NCBI GenBank assembly: GCA_025175895.1
Contig: CM045990.1
Coordinates: forward strand, 62,187,221 to 62,251,220
Direction: 5' to 3'
Origin: Wurfbainia villosa
Taxonomy: Eukaryota > Streptophyta > Magnoliopsida > Zingiberales > Zingiberaceae
Length of the DNA stretch: 64,000 bases
Of this stretch, positions 33,228-44,039 are shown piece by piece (positions within the stretch are counted from its first letter, which is position 1; each line of letters starts with the position of its first letter). The translations under genes and the position numbers were made by a program. Under the pieces are notes generated by a model. That model was given only the letters and a program-made list of their open reading frames with translations, was not told the DNA's origin and did not search any database.

Positions 33228-34307
33228 TATTGGTGTAGGGCACGGATAATCAAACCTATGTTTTGATTATGGCAAAGACACAAAGTTGCTTATATCGCTA
33301 TCTCATAAGCTAAATTAAGTGTGTAGGAATGCTAAGCTAAGCTGAAGGTCAGCGACACCTGGAGGTTCTCATGTTGAGAAACTGTGGTGGTCGGGCAACA
33401 CCGGGAGAACTTCAGAGGAAGCCGAAGAAATCTGTGAGACCTAAGTAAAGCTACAAAGGTAAAACTTAAGGTAAGATCGTGTGCGAGAATGCAAGGTAGA
33501 GTCCTTCAGACGGGACGCCTTAGGTGGCGATCCGACCAACACTTCCCGGGGAAGCTCTAAGACGAGATCGGACGGTAAGTGGCCAGTAAAATCACTTGGA
33601 TTACTTACATTTTCGAGCTAACTTTTCATTGTAGTCGAAAACCCTAGCAACATGATCGATGGCTTGTATCACGGTCGATTGCTTTCCATCAATGACCGCT
33701 AGGGTTGAGCAGTCGACTGATGTTCAAATTCCAGCCTTGAGGAGAGTCCAACCTCATCCCCTTATCCTATGGCGAGGTGGCCAACTTGAGCTCAACATTT
33801 AGGGTTCTTAAAGGCTACAAAAGGAGTGTTCTTCACCATTTTCATCATCCCAAGTGCTCACAAGTGCTCCCGCAATGGCACGACTCTCCAACAACTCTAC
33901 GATGACGAAGCACTGCCGAAACGCCGACGACACGAGCTCAACTTCCTCTCCATCAGTCATCGGTATAGCTTACTTCTTGAGTTGTCTATTCTAAAGATTT
34001 TATAATTCATCTTTATCGAGTTTTTATCGTAACAAGGAGAGAGGGAGTGTCCCTCTACCTCGATCTCTTTAAGTCTTGTATTCGTCATCTCCTACCTCCA
34101 ACGAGGAGGAGACATTTTAGTGAATTGTCCTTCATACGTGGTCTTGGACTACTAGGGCCTTGAATTAGCAGCCGGTAGGTTGTGAACCAAGTAAAAAAGA
34201 ATTTGTTATATTTATTTTCTGCTGTGCACTCGTGTTTTAATCAAACGAAACAAAAGAATTGTTTTGTGCTATTCACCCCCCCCTCTAGCGCTTTCTCCGA
34301 TCCAACA
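33228..34307 (+). mobile_element. Copia solo LTR (1080 bp) nested in the copy C LTR
   Basis: Starts TATTGGTGTAGGG (a G-to-A change in the usual TGTTGG) and ends CGATCCAACA. Perfect 5-bp duplication TAGAG at 33223-33227 and 34308-34312. It belongs to the family of the LTR at 1668-2788. No internal sequence, so it is a recombination-derived solo LTR. Confidence 0.9.
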
Positions 34308-34619
34308 TAGAGTTCACTTGAGTTCGATCCGTGGAGTAGGAACCCTAGGTTCCGAACCACTTATATCTTTATGTTTGATTGTGCATTTATGTTTGTTGTA
34401 TTTTGTTATTGTTATTTATTTCTGTTACGCTAACAAGTCTTGTAGACGAACATGATCGAATGAATTCCAATCGATGAAGCTAATCACTATTCACTCTCTA
34501 GCGACGCCATCCTATTCCTAACATGATTCTGTTGGCTGTAGAAGGGTTGTTTGTTCTTATTCTAAGTTAATGGTCCATTCTAAATTTCTAGTTATTTTGA
34601 ACTTGGTTTTTGAAATTGA

Positions 34620-35347
34620 ATTCACCTTGTACTAAGAGTTTCTATTATTTCATCTATTTAAATTTTGAAATTATTGTGTATATGATTCATTGTTTTTCCT
34701 AGAAATATCATTTCTAGTTGGATATTCTTTCCTTGAAAAATTTCATATCCTATTGCATGAATTATAATTTTAATGTGTTTTGTAAAGTCTTTAATGGTCA
34801 TATTAAAATTTGGACAAATATATGTTATGCCTAAATTATTATTCATGTCTATCTTTGCTAAAGCAATAATGGCTTTTTCTTTGTTAGAGAATCTAGAGTC
34901 GTACAGGACTATTAGAACTTTTTCACCTATCTTTTGTCTTGTCATTCCTCTTAATCCAAAGATTATCATACCTAAATGTATGTAGTGGTGTTTTAGGGTT
35001 GCTAATTGTCGGGCTGACTGGTTTGTTATTAGGTTTAACTGTTCTTCTCCACCATCTGGTAGATGTAATGCTTCTGTTTTCCTTTGTATATATATCGAAT
35101 TTGAAGATGTAAAATATGAGAATCTGTTGCTTCCATATAGGAGTCGTGGTTGTAGCATATTTAATTGTTCATTGGAAAATATTTCTAGATCTCTTTCTAT
35201 GTAAATTATTTCTTCTAATGTTAGGCTTAGACTGGTAAGACTAGTATTTCCCCTTATGTTATCTAGCCAAGAGGTGCTAGAGACTGATCTTCTTCCATCC
35301 AGTGTTCTGGATGATCCGCTAAAACTTTCTGTCCTTGTTTGACTCAT
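34620..35347 (-). pseudogene. Endogenous pararetrovirus relic: movement-protein domain
   Basis: A 229-codon minus-strand frame (35347-34658) resembles the N-terminal part of badnavirus/tungrovirus-like polyproteins. After a Ser-rich start it reads LYGSNRFSY, EALHLPDG, IHLGMIIFGLRGMTR, then CPNFNMTIKDFTKH and FLGKTMN. These are conserved blocks of the caulimovirid movement protein, a 30K-type protein that lets virus pass plasmodesmata. A stop follows FKI, where related polyproteins read on toward the capsid domain; a short readable piece continues to about 34620. The capsid, protease and RT do not follow. It is an old integrated copy, not an active virus. The nearest genus is an inference. Confidence 0.8.
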
Positions 35348-35574
35348 GTTGACCCTTCAGATTTGTATGTCAAGAATGTGTATGTTGTAGGGTGGTCTTT
35401 TGATTTTTCCTGTAGATGTTTTCCTAGACCCCTATTTATGTTTTCTAAAGTTGCTTTCCTGTTATCTTCTATTGATCTTTTAAACAATTTTTGTTCTAAT
35501 TCAAGTAATTTTCCTTCTAGTTTAGTTATCCTAAAATGCAGAGATGTTAATAAGGCTAATATGGTATTATTTTA
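35344..35574 (-). pseudogene. Endogenous pararetrovirus relic: C-terminus of a coiled-coil ORF
   Basis: The frame upstream of the movement-protein ORF encodes about 76 residues. It has an evident coiled coil (ITKLEGKLLELEQKLFK) and ends ...YKSEGST with TGA overlapping the next ATG (ATGA at 35347-35344). This matches the position and style of badnavirus ORF2, the virion-associated protein. A stop lies just upstream of 35574, near where a TR-GAG fragment begins. Only the C-terminal part is left. Confidence 0.65.
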
Positions 35575-36217
35575 TTGTACCTGTGTTGGTGCAATGATCA
35601 AGGGGGAGCAAACCTTTAGGGGGAGGTTATCCATCTTGTGATGATGGATGTATTTCTCCTCATGGGAGGAGAATTGGGGGATTACCTCTCTTAAGTAATA
35701 TGAGACTTATCACTAGGAAGAGTGAAGACATCCTAGATGTGTTTTTAGATCAAGAGGGAGATTGTAGGATCTCATTGGGATATGAGACATTGACACCCTT
35801 TGGGAGGACCTTTTTGATGGATGTCAAAAAGGGAGAGAATGTACCAATTGGGGTTAGTTGGAATTCTCATAAGATGCGAGAATTGTCAATTGGGAATAAT
35901 TGGTAGACTTGAGTTAGCTCATCTAACTCAAAGGTATTTGGGGTTTTCTCAAACATCAAAAAGGGGGAGATTGTTGGTGCAATCGATCTAGGTCACAATT
36001 GACCAGACTCAAGTTTGACTTGAGCAGTATTTTGATGTTAGACAAAACATATGACATGTGATTATCATGGGAAGACCAAGTTTGTAGCCTTGGTCATGTA
36101 AGTCCAAGTGTGTAGCATTGGTGGTGAAAGTCCAAGCATGGGGCTTGGCATTGGAAGTCCAACATGGAGTTGGCAAGGGAAGACTAAGTGTGTAGCCTTA
36201 GCCACATAAGTCCAAGT

Positions 36218-38084
36218 TGATGGTAGGAAACTTCGCTTCCCACTTCGACTCAGTCCCTTGTTCATGGTGATCCCTTCTACGTCCCCGGATAAAAAAATTT
36301 ATCCTTGACAAGAGGGATTTCCCAAGCAACCTTGTCATCGTCGTGCTATTCGATTAGAGAAGTCACTTGAACAAACTTGTTGTTTAAGCGACCAACCTCT
36401 ATTCTACGAGTAGCCGCGGAAAAGACATTGTACGGATCGCTGGCTTTTGTGTTTATTTTCTTGGTCCAAGTTATATTAGCCACAAAATAGAATATATCAT
36501 GCATATATAATTGAAAAACAATTACAAACATGTAACATATGAAGATAGATAAGTGTTATACCTTTCGATCTTCTATTGTATGACCTTCCTCCTTTCGGAC
36601 GTCGTGTGGGCGACGATCTACCAAAAGTTGAAGCTCCTAGATCACCAATCTTCCTTCCTTGCTCGTTCCGAGCAAGAGGAAGAATAGAAACAAGACTCTT
36701 CTCCTTCCTTTAGCCAACCAACAAGCAACAAGCAAATTGCTTGCCGCCGGCCAACAAGGAGAAGGAGAAAGATGGATTCCGGCCAAAAGCTCCAAGGGAA
36801 GACCTTAAGCTATGTTTCCACCGACCAAAGAGAGGGAGAAGGGATGCTTTGGACACCGACCAAGGGATGGAAAGGGTTGCTTGGGCGCCGGCCACCTTGA
36901 GGAAGAAGAAGATAAGGAATAAGTTTCCTTATTTGGTGATGCCAACTCCAAACCCTAGCTCCAAGCCTCTTGCCGCCCAAAACCTTAATCCTATCTCTAA
37001 TGGGATTCATCCTTGCCACCCACCCCTTGCTCTCCTTTTATAGAGTTAGGGATAAGCCTTGTTTTAATCTCCACCATTTGTTCTAGGGATTTAATCTCAA
37101 CCGTCGGATCTAGAGATTTAATCTCAACCGTTGGATCTAGAGATTTAATCTCTACCTTTGGATCTAGAGTTTTGTTTTCATCCATTGGATATAGGCTTCA
37201 TGAGGTATTAATAGGCTACAATAGGGACCATAAGGAGGAGTTGGATCTTGGCCACCCAATGGATCAAGCCCACATAAAGTCCGATCCATTAATGATAATC
37301 CAATCCACTAAAGGTTTATCATTGATCTACCTCATCAACCCCCATAAATTAATATGGGCTCCATATATTATTTGTACATTTTCTCCCCGTATTTAAGATC
37401 TCGAATGTCTATCAATTAATTAATTTACTGATCATTAATTAATCAACATCTAACTCCATGAGTAGTACCACTCAACCTTTTCATCATGCCAACCAAGTCC
37501 ACTGCAGGTTTACATGATGAACCTTATGAGCTCCTCAAGGGGACATCATCATCCTAATATATAGGACACTTTTCTCCTATAATCAATACACACCATATAA
37601 ATAATATCATTTCCCAACTTAATGAGCCTATCGATTTAATCTATAAATCTCGCCATTGGTAAATCAAAGAAATGAATACTAAGTATATGTGCCGCTATTA
37701 TATCGGGATTAAGAGTATGTACATAATATAATATCCGAGGTCCGATTCGACATGTAGTCGAATAAATCAATCACCTCTAAGTCGGTCCATGCTCAATACA
37801 CACAAAGTGTACTAGTGTGATTCTATGGTCAAGATAAACTAATACTAAATCACACTACAACCATTCCAATGGTTTGTCCAAAGCCATCTTGGTTGTGAGC
37901 CTTTACTTATACTTTATAGGAGTCGATAACATGATCTCCTGTGACACCACACACCATGTTATCTACAATGTAATATATTAGACAATATGCATAGCCATTA
38001 AAATATTCAAACAATGATCATGTGATTCTTATTTCAAAATAAAGATGTTCATACAAAAGATAGACTTTCAGATACATCCCAACA
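36218..38084 (-). repeat. 3' LTR of the copia element (1867 bp)
   Basis: Matches 50127-52007 throughout, including the plus-strand phrases GGTAGGAAACTTCGC and CATGATGAACCTTATGAGCT. Includes a locally repeated 24-26 bp unit, GGATCTAGAGATTTAATCTC (37080-37170). Short frames such as 36741-37043 recur in the other LTR and are not genes. Confidence 0.9.
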
Positions 38085-38098
38085 ATCTCCCACTTATA
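38085..38098 (-). promoter_or_regulatory. Polypurine tract of the copia element
   Basis: The minus strand reads TATAAGTGGGAGAT directly before the LTR start TGTTGGGATG. Confidence 0.75.
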
Positions 38099-38099
38099 C

Positions 38100-40262
38100 T
38101 AAAAGACTATGCTGTCATCAAACTGCCATACATCTGATCCTCATTCCCTCCACATGCCTATCAAAAGCTCTCGCTGGAAGAGCCTTAGTGAAAGGATCAC
38201 AAGTTATCCTCCGATGCAATCTTGGCCACAACAACTTCTCCTCTCTTTACGATTTCGATCGTGGTACTTGGCCTATGTGTTTACTTGCCTTATGGGCTCG
38301 TGGTTCCTTCGAGTTTGCAACTGCACCACTATTATCACAATAAATTGTGATAGTTCTGGGCAAACCAGAAATCACATCCAAGTCCATCATGAAGTTCCTG
38401 AGTCATACGGCTTCTTTGGCCGCCTCAGAGGCCGCCACATACTCAGCTTCCATGGTGGAGTCCGCCACGCATTTCTGCTTGACACTCCTCCATACAATGG
38501 CTCTACCTCCCAAAGTAAATACAAAACCTGAGGTAGACTTACTCTTATCCCTATCAGATTGGAAGTCGAACTGTAACCCACAGGAGTAATTGGTCCGCCT
38601 GTAAACCAAAGATTTAATCCCTAGTCCTTCTCGTGTACTTCAATATATGCTTTACCGCAAATTCCAATGTCCTCGTCCCGATTACTCGATATCTCGACTC
38701 ATGCCCATGACAAAGCAGATATTTGGTCTCGTACATAGCATCGCATACATGAGGCTTCCTACCGCCGAGGCATAAGGAACCGCCTTCATCTCCTCTATCT
38801 CCTCAGATGATCTAGGACACATCTCCTAGATAAAGGAACTCCATGCCCGAAAGGTAGAAAACTTCTTGGAGTTTTGCATGCTAAAATGATCCATAATTGT
38901 GTCTATGTATGAAGCTTGGGATAAGCACAACATCCTTTTCTCGCGATCCCTTATAACCTTGATCCCAAGGATGTGTCCCACTTCTCCCAAGTCCTTCATA
39001 TCAAACTGCTTGACAACTATACCCTTACGTCCGATAAGACCTTGATATTGCTGCCAATCAACAAAATGTCATCTACGATAGTACAAGAAATACCACTACG
39101 CTTCCATTACATCTCTTGTATACACAAGACTCATCCGACTTTGAATAAATCCATAAGACTGGATTACCTCATCAAAGCGGATGTTCCAAGACCTCAAGCT
39201 TGCTTCAATCCATAAATGGACCGATTAAGCTTACATACAAGATGTTCTTTGCCCTTCGCAATGAATCCTCCGTTGCTTCATATAGATGTTTTCCTCAAGA
39301 CTTCCATTAAGGAAAGTTGTCTTGACATCCATCCGCCACACCTCATAATCCATATAGCGCAATGCATAAGAGAATCCGGATAGACTTAAGCATGGCTACT
39401 ACAAAAGTCTCCTCATAATCGATACCCTCTTCCTCGAGTATACCCTTCGCAACAAGCCTCGCTTTGAATGTCTCAACCTTCCCATCTATTCCTCTCTTTC
39501 TTTGTAGATCCACTTGCATCCAATGGTTTTTACACCATCGGGTGGTTCTACTAGCTCCTGACTGATTCAATCCATAGATTCAATCTCAGATTCATTGCAC
39601 TTTGCCAAGATACGATCTTTATCTTGGATTGCCTCACATATGTCCAGGATCGTTCATGTTTCCCAGTAGGACCAAATCGTAAGATTCTCCCAAGAACATG
39701 AATCTATCAGTTGTCTCACAACCTCCCACTACGATGAGGTATCACCCGTGTATCCTCCGTGACACGTGGTGCGTTGACTGTGGTATATCCTCTCAGACCG
39801 GTGGTACCAAAGAAGTGACTTCTTTAATTCCTCCGCAACAATCTTACTCATGGGCTTGTGGTTCATCACATAGTCTTCCTCTAGAAATCGCATTCTGCGT
39901 GCTAACGATCACCCTCTCGATCTCTAGGACTATAAAACAAACCACCTTCGCTCCTCTAGGATAGCCAACGAACATGCACATTGCATACGAGGTTCCAACT
40001 TACCAAAGATCTCCTTCAAAGATATGTTGGACTCCCCAAATCAATATGTCTTAGACTAGGCTTTACTCACCCACAACTGTGGGAGTAGAAGGCACTGATT
40101 TAGATGGAACCAAGTCTGTAATGTACACACCAGATCTAGAGCATATCCCCAGAACAAATCTGGCAACTCAGAATAACTCATCATCGATCTAACCATCTCC
40201 ATAAGAGTTCTATTCCTTTGCTCCGCTACACCATTCTGCTGGGGTGTACCAGGTGCAGATAA
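38100..40262 (-). pseudogene. Copia reverse transcriptase and RNase H, heavily frameshifted
   Basis: Going 5' to 3' on the minus strand: the rest of integrase with QQNGVAERRNRT-type text near 40230, an RT region with GCKWIYKRK-like sequence near 39500-39540, RSIYGLKQA near 39210-39230, and LGIKVIRDREKR near 38950. A VGSLMYAMLCTRPNI-type block lies near 38720-38760. RNase H follows (38609-38403), with SKSTSGFVFTLGG and DSTMEAEYVAASEAAKEA. At least ten shifts or stops are visible, so no functional protein is possible. The RT catalytic YxDD region near 39070-39090 is damaged. Confidence 0.8.
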
Positions 40263-40850
40263 TTAGGATTGGATCCCAACCACTGATAAGTAATTCTTAA
40301 ACTCTCCCAAGAGGTACTCACCACCACGATCAGATCGCAGTGTCTTGAAACTTTTACCTTGACATTTCTCCGCATCAGCCTTGAATTCTTTGAACTTGTC
40401 AAAGCATTCAGACTTGCGGCGCATCAAGTAAATGTATCCATATCTCGAATAATTATCTATAAAAGAGACGAAATACTCAAAACCACCTCTAACCTGGATA
40501 AACATAGGACCACACAAATCAGAATAAACCAATTCTAACACATCTTTGGCTCTATACCCCTTGGCCTTAAAAGACCTCTTGGTCATTTTACCCTCCAAGC
40601 AGGATTCGCAGGTTGGGAAATCTTCCACCACTAATGAACCCAGAGGTTAATCAGCTATCAACCTTTGAATTCTGCTTAGGTTAATATGACCAAGCCTAAG
40701 ATGCCAAAGATATATTTGGTTCATCTTCGAAGGTTCTTTTCTTTTATTGGAATTAGAAGATGAGTTATTAACTTCTATTTGCATCGTGAGAGCTTTTGGT
40801 TCAAGTGTGTATAGATTTCCTATCAATGCACCCGAACAGATAATGTCCAT
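40263..40850 (-). pseudogene. Copia integrase, N-terminal finger and core
   Basis: Frames 40850-40647 and 40631-40263 are separated by one stop. They carry the pre-integrase/zinc-binding region (LWHLRLGHINLSRIQRLIAD, then CESCLEGKMTKR, the HHCC motif). They also hold the core with DLCGPM, FIDNYSRYGYIYLMRRKSE and LRSDRGGEYL. Two catalytic Asp positions (in DLCG/FIDNYS and SDRGGEY) are readable; the Glu lies past the break at 40263. Confidence 0.85.
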
Positions 40851-41296
40851 ATTCTTTTTTATAACAACTCTGTCATTAAAAGAAATAGAATATCAATCCA
40901 TAAACAATTTAGAAACCGAAATTAAATTCTTTCTAAATAAAGGTACATAAAGGCAATTCTTAAGAACCAAAACTTTATTTTTCTCAAAAGATAAATAAAC
41001 GTCTCCCACTGCAACAACCGCCACCTTCGTGGCATCGCCCAGGTATACGGTAATCTCCCCCTCAGCCAGTCATCTGATTTCCTGGAACCCCTGCAAAATA
41101 TTGCAGACATGATCGATGGCTCCGATTCACACACAGTGTCGGTAGATAACACCGCTAAACATGTTTCAACAACTAGACCAAAAAATATACCTTTGTTCTG
41201 CTTGCGGTTGGGGCACTCCTTCTTCCAGTGTCCAGTCTGCTTACAAGTGAAGCACTTGTCTTTCGACTTCTTCACTCCTCCCTGAGTTCCTCCCAC
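40851..41296 (-). pseudogene. Copia gag zinc knuckle and protease remnant
   Basis: Frame 41296-40922 opens with GGTQGGVKKSKDK and a CCHC knuckle CFTCKQTGHWKKEC (about 41254-41213), which binds RNA in the particle. The protease that should follow is out of frame. Text in the other frames near 41150-41050 gives pieces of a VDTGA...HVCNS-like site and ...GEITVYLG, typical of copia aspartic proteases, but none is continuous. Confidence 0.7.
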
Positions 41297-41339
41297 CGCC
41301 TCTGTCCCAGTTTATTTCTTCTTCTTCTTACCTTTCGTC

Positions 41340-42023
41340 TTAGAAGTAGAAACCTTTTGGGTCACCATGGCATGCGCCTGAGCACTCTGACGAAATAGCC
41401 CCTCTGCCACAGGTTCTATCGAAGCTCGATGAATAAAACCTCTTATTCATGTTGTAGTTCAGGCGAAACTGCTCAAAACTCCTAGGTAGAGACTGGAGAA
41501 TGATATTGACCAGGGTTTCCCCATCTATCTCAGCTCCGAGGACTTCCAACTCATTCAAATGAGCCATCATCTTGAGAACATGATCCCTCACGGGTGTTCC
41601 CTCAATCATAGTGGTCGTCATCAAGTTCCTCATGGCTTCCTGCCTTGCAGCCCGATTCTGGTGTCCGAAAAGCTCTTTGAGATTGAGCATCATATCATAA
41701 GCAGTGGGCATGGCTTGATATTGATGTTGCAGTACATTTGACATAGATGCCAAAATGTAACATCGCGTCATCTCATCGGCCTTTATCCACTTCTTATAAC
41801 TCTCTTTCTCCTTTTCCCCAGAATCATCTGCAGGCTTAGGAGGGCACTCTTCGAGGAGTACATATTTGTATTCCTCAGCAGTCAAGACAATATCAAGATT
41901 TCTCTTCCAATCAACATAGTTGGGTCCAGTAAGTTTATTCTCTTTCAGTATCATAACAAGCGAGTTGAAAGTCATTTTGAAAGAAAACCTAAGAATCACA
42001 TAGATCAAAACATTAGATTTCAA
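41340..42023 (-). pseudogene. Copia gag, N-terminal part
   Basis: The likely start is the Met of MTFNSLVMILKENKLTGPNY at 41975 (an upstream in-frame Met lies at 42023). The protein shows the copia gag pattern: NKLTGPNYVDWKRNLDIVL, MLNLKELFGHQNRAARQEAM, HLNELEVLGAEIDGE and ILQSLPRSFEQFRLNYNMN. The frame breaks at about 41400 and the zinc knuckle follows out of frame at 41296. TR-GAG copy B lies about 50 bases upstream of the start, in the leader. Confidence 0.85.
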
Positions 42024-42076
42024 AAAATTATTGATTCCTCAAACAATAATATTTTAAAATCAACCAGAGAATTTCA

Positions 42077-44039
42077 TAGTTGGAAAATCGACGCCGCCAG
42101 AGGGGGTGAATACGTCGATGGTGCTTGTCTACAAGATTCAATAGAAATAATAGCAAGAACGAAATACAACAATCACACTAACGCAAAGATATATCGGGCT
42201 CAAACGAGCCCTAGCGATGCCAAACACACACCACTATCAAATAACTCCTTCGACACAAGTCGGAGGTGGAGAAACAACACAATAAACTAAGTACAACAAA
42301 CAATTATAATGAAATACAATGCAATACAAGTAAAAGATCACTTTACAAATGTCTTTAGATTGCTTGGGTTGTCTTGGACTAGCCTTGAAGGACCGGAAGA
42401 GCATCAACTATTCCCTTCAAATCGCCCTAAGAGAACACTTGCTTGAATCCTCCCACGCTCCTTTTAACCCCCGATTTCCCATCATCGACCGCCATAAGTC
42501 CATCGATGTCATCAAGTTGTCGTGAGACAACGGATCGATCCACGCCGAAAAACTCCAACGGATCTCTTGGCGGTCATCGCCAACATTGGCGCTGATCGCC
42601 AATGCCCGTAGTCGATCGCCTAACGGCCTCGAGCGCTTCTGCTCGACACTGACCGGGCTACCAATCGCCATCCTCGCGATGATCACAGAGCATTTTCACC
42701 TTGCCGGCATGAACTCAAGTCGACTCGTGAACCGCCATAATGCCAATCGACTGCCAACCTCAAGAATGAGGTTTAACCCAAGTATGGTGCCCCCATACTT
42801 GCTAGACCACCCTTAGCCTAGACCTAAGCCTTCTAGCCACCTCCATCAGCCTCACGCCTCTCGGATCCCTCCAAGTCATCCATGACCTTTTCATCCATCG
42901 CGCTAGCTGTTGGAGTATTGGGAATACAATCAAAGTCCCACATTGGTAAGACATGGAAAAGATCATGTGCTTATAAGATGAAAAGATATCTCCATTGGTA
43001 TGAGGCCTTTTGGGTAAAACCCAAAAACAAAACCATGAGGGCTTGGGCCCAAAGTGGACAATATCATACCATTGTGGAGATATATGGATCTTATATGCAC
43101 TAACAATTGGTATCAGAGCCATGGTCCATGTCAAGCCATGAACCTCGAACGAAGGAAGTTGAACTCCCACGTCCGGATCAAGAGAACTAGAAATCAGGCA
43201 GGAAGTCTAGTTGGGTCGGGAGGACCGAACAACTGACAGGAAGTCCTGGTGGGTTGAAGATCGGACATCAAGCAGAGAAAATCCTCCGAGGAGGGATAGG
43301 CTTGAGGGGGGGCCCAATGTGGTCCTTCGTTTGAGGGGGGGATTGTTGGAGTATTGGGAATACAATCAAAGTCCCACATTGGTAAGACATGGAAAAGATC
43401 ATGTGCTTATAAGATGAAAAGATATCTCCATTGGTATGAGGCCTTTTGGGTAAAGCCCAAAAACAAAACCATGAGGGCTTGGGCTCAAAGTGGACAATAT
43501 CATACCATTGTGGAGATATATGGATCTTATATGCACTAACACTAGCCTCCAGGTGCTTCCCTCGGCTATGTCATGCTAACGGTGTCTACACCGCCAAGGC
43601 ACATTGGACTTACGCCGCCAAGACTCCGCTTGGACTTTATGCCGCCAACCATTGGACTTATGCTGCCAAGACTCCCGCTTGGACTTTACGCTGCCAATAT
43701 CAAACCCTTGGACTTCTCAAATGCCAAGACTCAAGCTTGGACTTTCCCTTGCCAAGTGTCCCACTTGGACTTTCCATGCCAAGTACCCATGACTTGGACT
43801 TTCCCATAAACACATGGTCAACCCTAGTCAACCATCAAAGTCTCCCTCGAGTCAAACTCGAGTCTGGTCAATTATAACCTGGGTCGATTGTATAAACAAT
43901 CTCTCTAAAACATATTAACCGACATCAATGTCAAACATCAATGTCAACACTTTGTCAAACTACTTTGTCAAACATCAAAACATCACTCGAGTCAAACTCG
44001 AGTCCTGGTCAATCGTGACCTGGGCCGATTGCACCAACA
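42077..44039 (-). repeat. 3' LTR of TR-GAG copy B, containing a TRIM
   Basis: Ends TGCACCAACA in plus orientation at 44039. Compared with the other LTR it lacks several blocks of about 5-40 bases (for example the GTGGTTCGGAACC region near 42192) and holds a 634-bp TRIM. The minisatellite covers about 43565-43805. Confidence 0.85.
42908..43541 (+). mobile_element. TRIM element 1 (634 bp), complete
   Basis: Two identical-length 198-bp LTRs (42908-43105 and 43344-43541), starting TGTTGGAGTATTGGG and ending GCACTAACA. The primer site TGGTATCAGAGCC is at 43108-43120 and a purine tract TTGAGGGGGGGAT precedes the second LTR. Perfect target duplication CTAGC (42903-42907 and 43542-43546). Internal sequence is 238 bp without coding capacity. 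The LTR carries AGTCCCACATTGG, a phrase common in plant TRIMs. No 5S rRNA-like segment, so it is not a Cassandra element. Confidence 0.95.

Larger units (their letters stand above)
2789..34523 (+). mobile_element. TR-GAG copy C: gag-only copia element, interrupted by nested insertions
   Basis: The pieces 2789-3958 and 30956-34523 together give the end of gag, about 1.7 kb of 3' non-coding sequence, a purine tract and a 3' LTR. This is the same layout as copies A and B in the opposite orientation. A gypsy solo LTR (3959-30955) splits it, with TGAAG repeated at 3954-3958 and 30956-30960. Its LTR is split again by a copia solo LTR (33228-34307). The upstream gag and 5' LTR lie beyond the left edge, cut off by the element ending at 2788. 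Copy C is the oldest dated layer of the left half. Confidence 0.85.
31835..34523 (+). repeat. 3' LTR of TR-GAG copy C, split by a solo LTR
   Basis: Starts TGTTGGTGCAATCAGCCC and ends ATTCCTAACA. Without the nested solo LTR it is about 1.6 kb. It includes an expanded AAGTCCAAG minisatellite (31915-32360) and CAGTCGACTG-type palindromes (near 32588 and 32827). Confidence 0.85.

Noticed and set aside
37851..37860. CACTACAACC as a second CACTA end
   Set aside because: It is part of the copia LTR, repeated at the equivalent place near 51770, without A-rich or subterminal repeats.
42908..43541. Cassandra-type TRIM with 5S rRNA promoter
   Set aside because: No 5S-like internal promoter sequence in the 198-bp LTRs.
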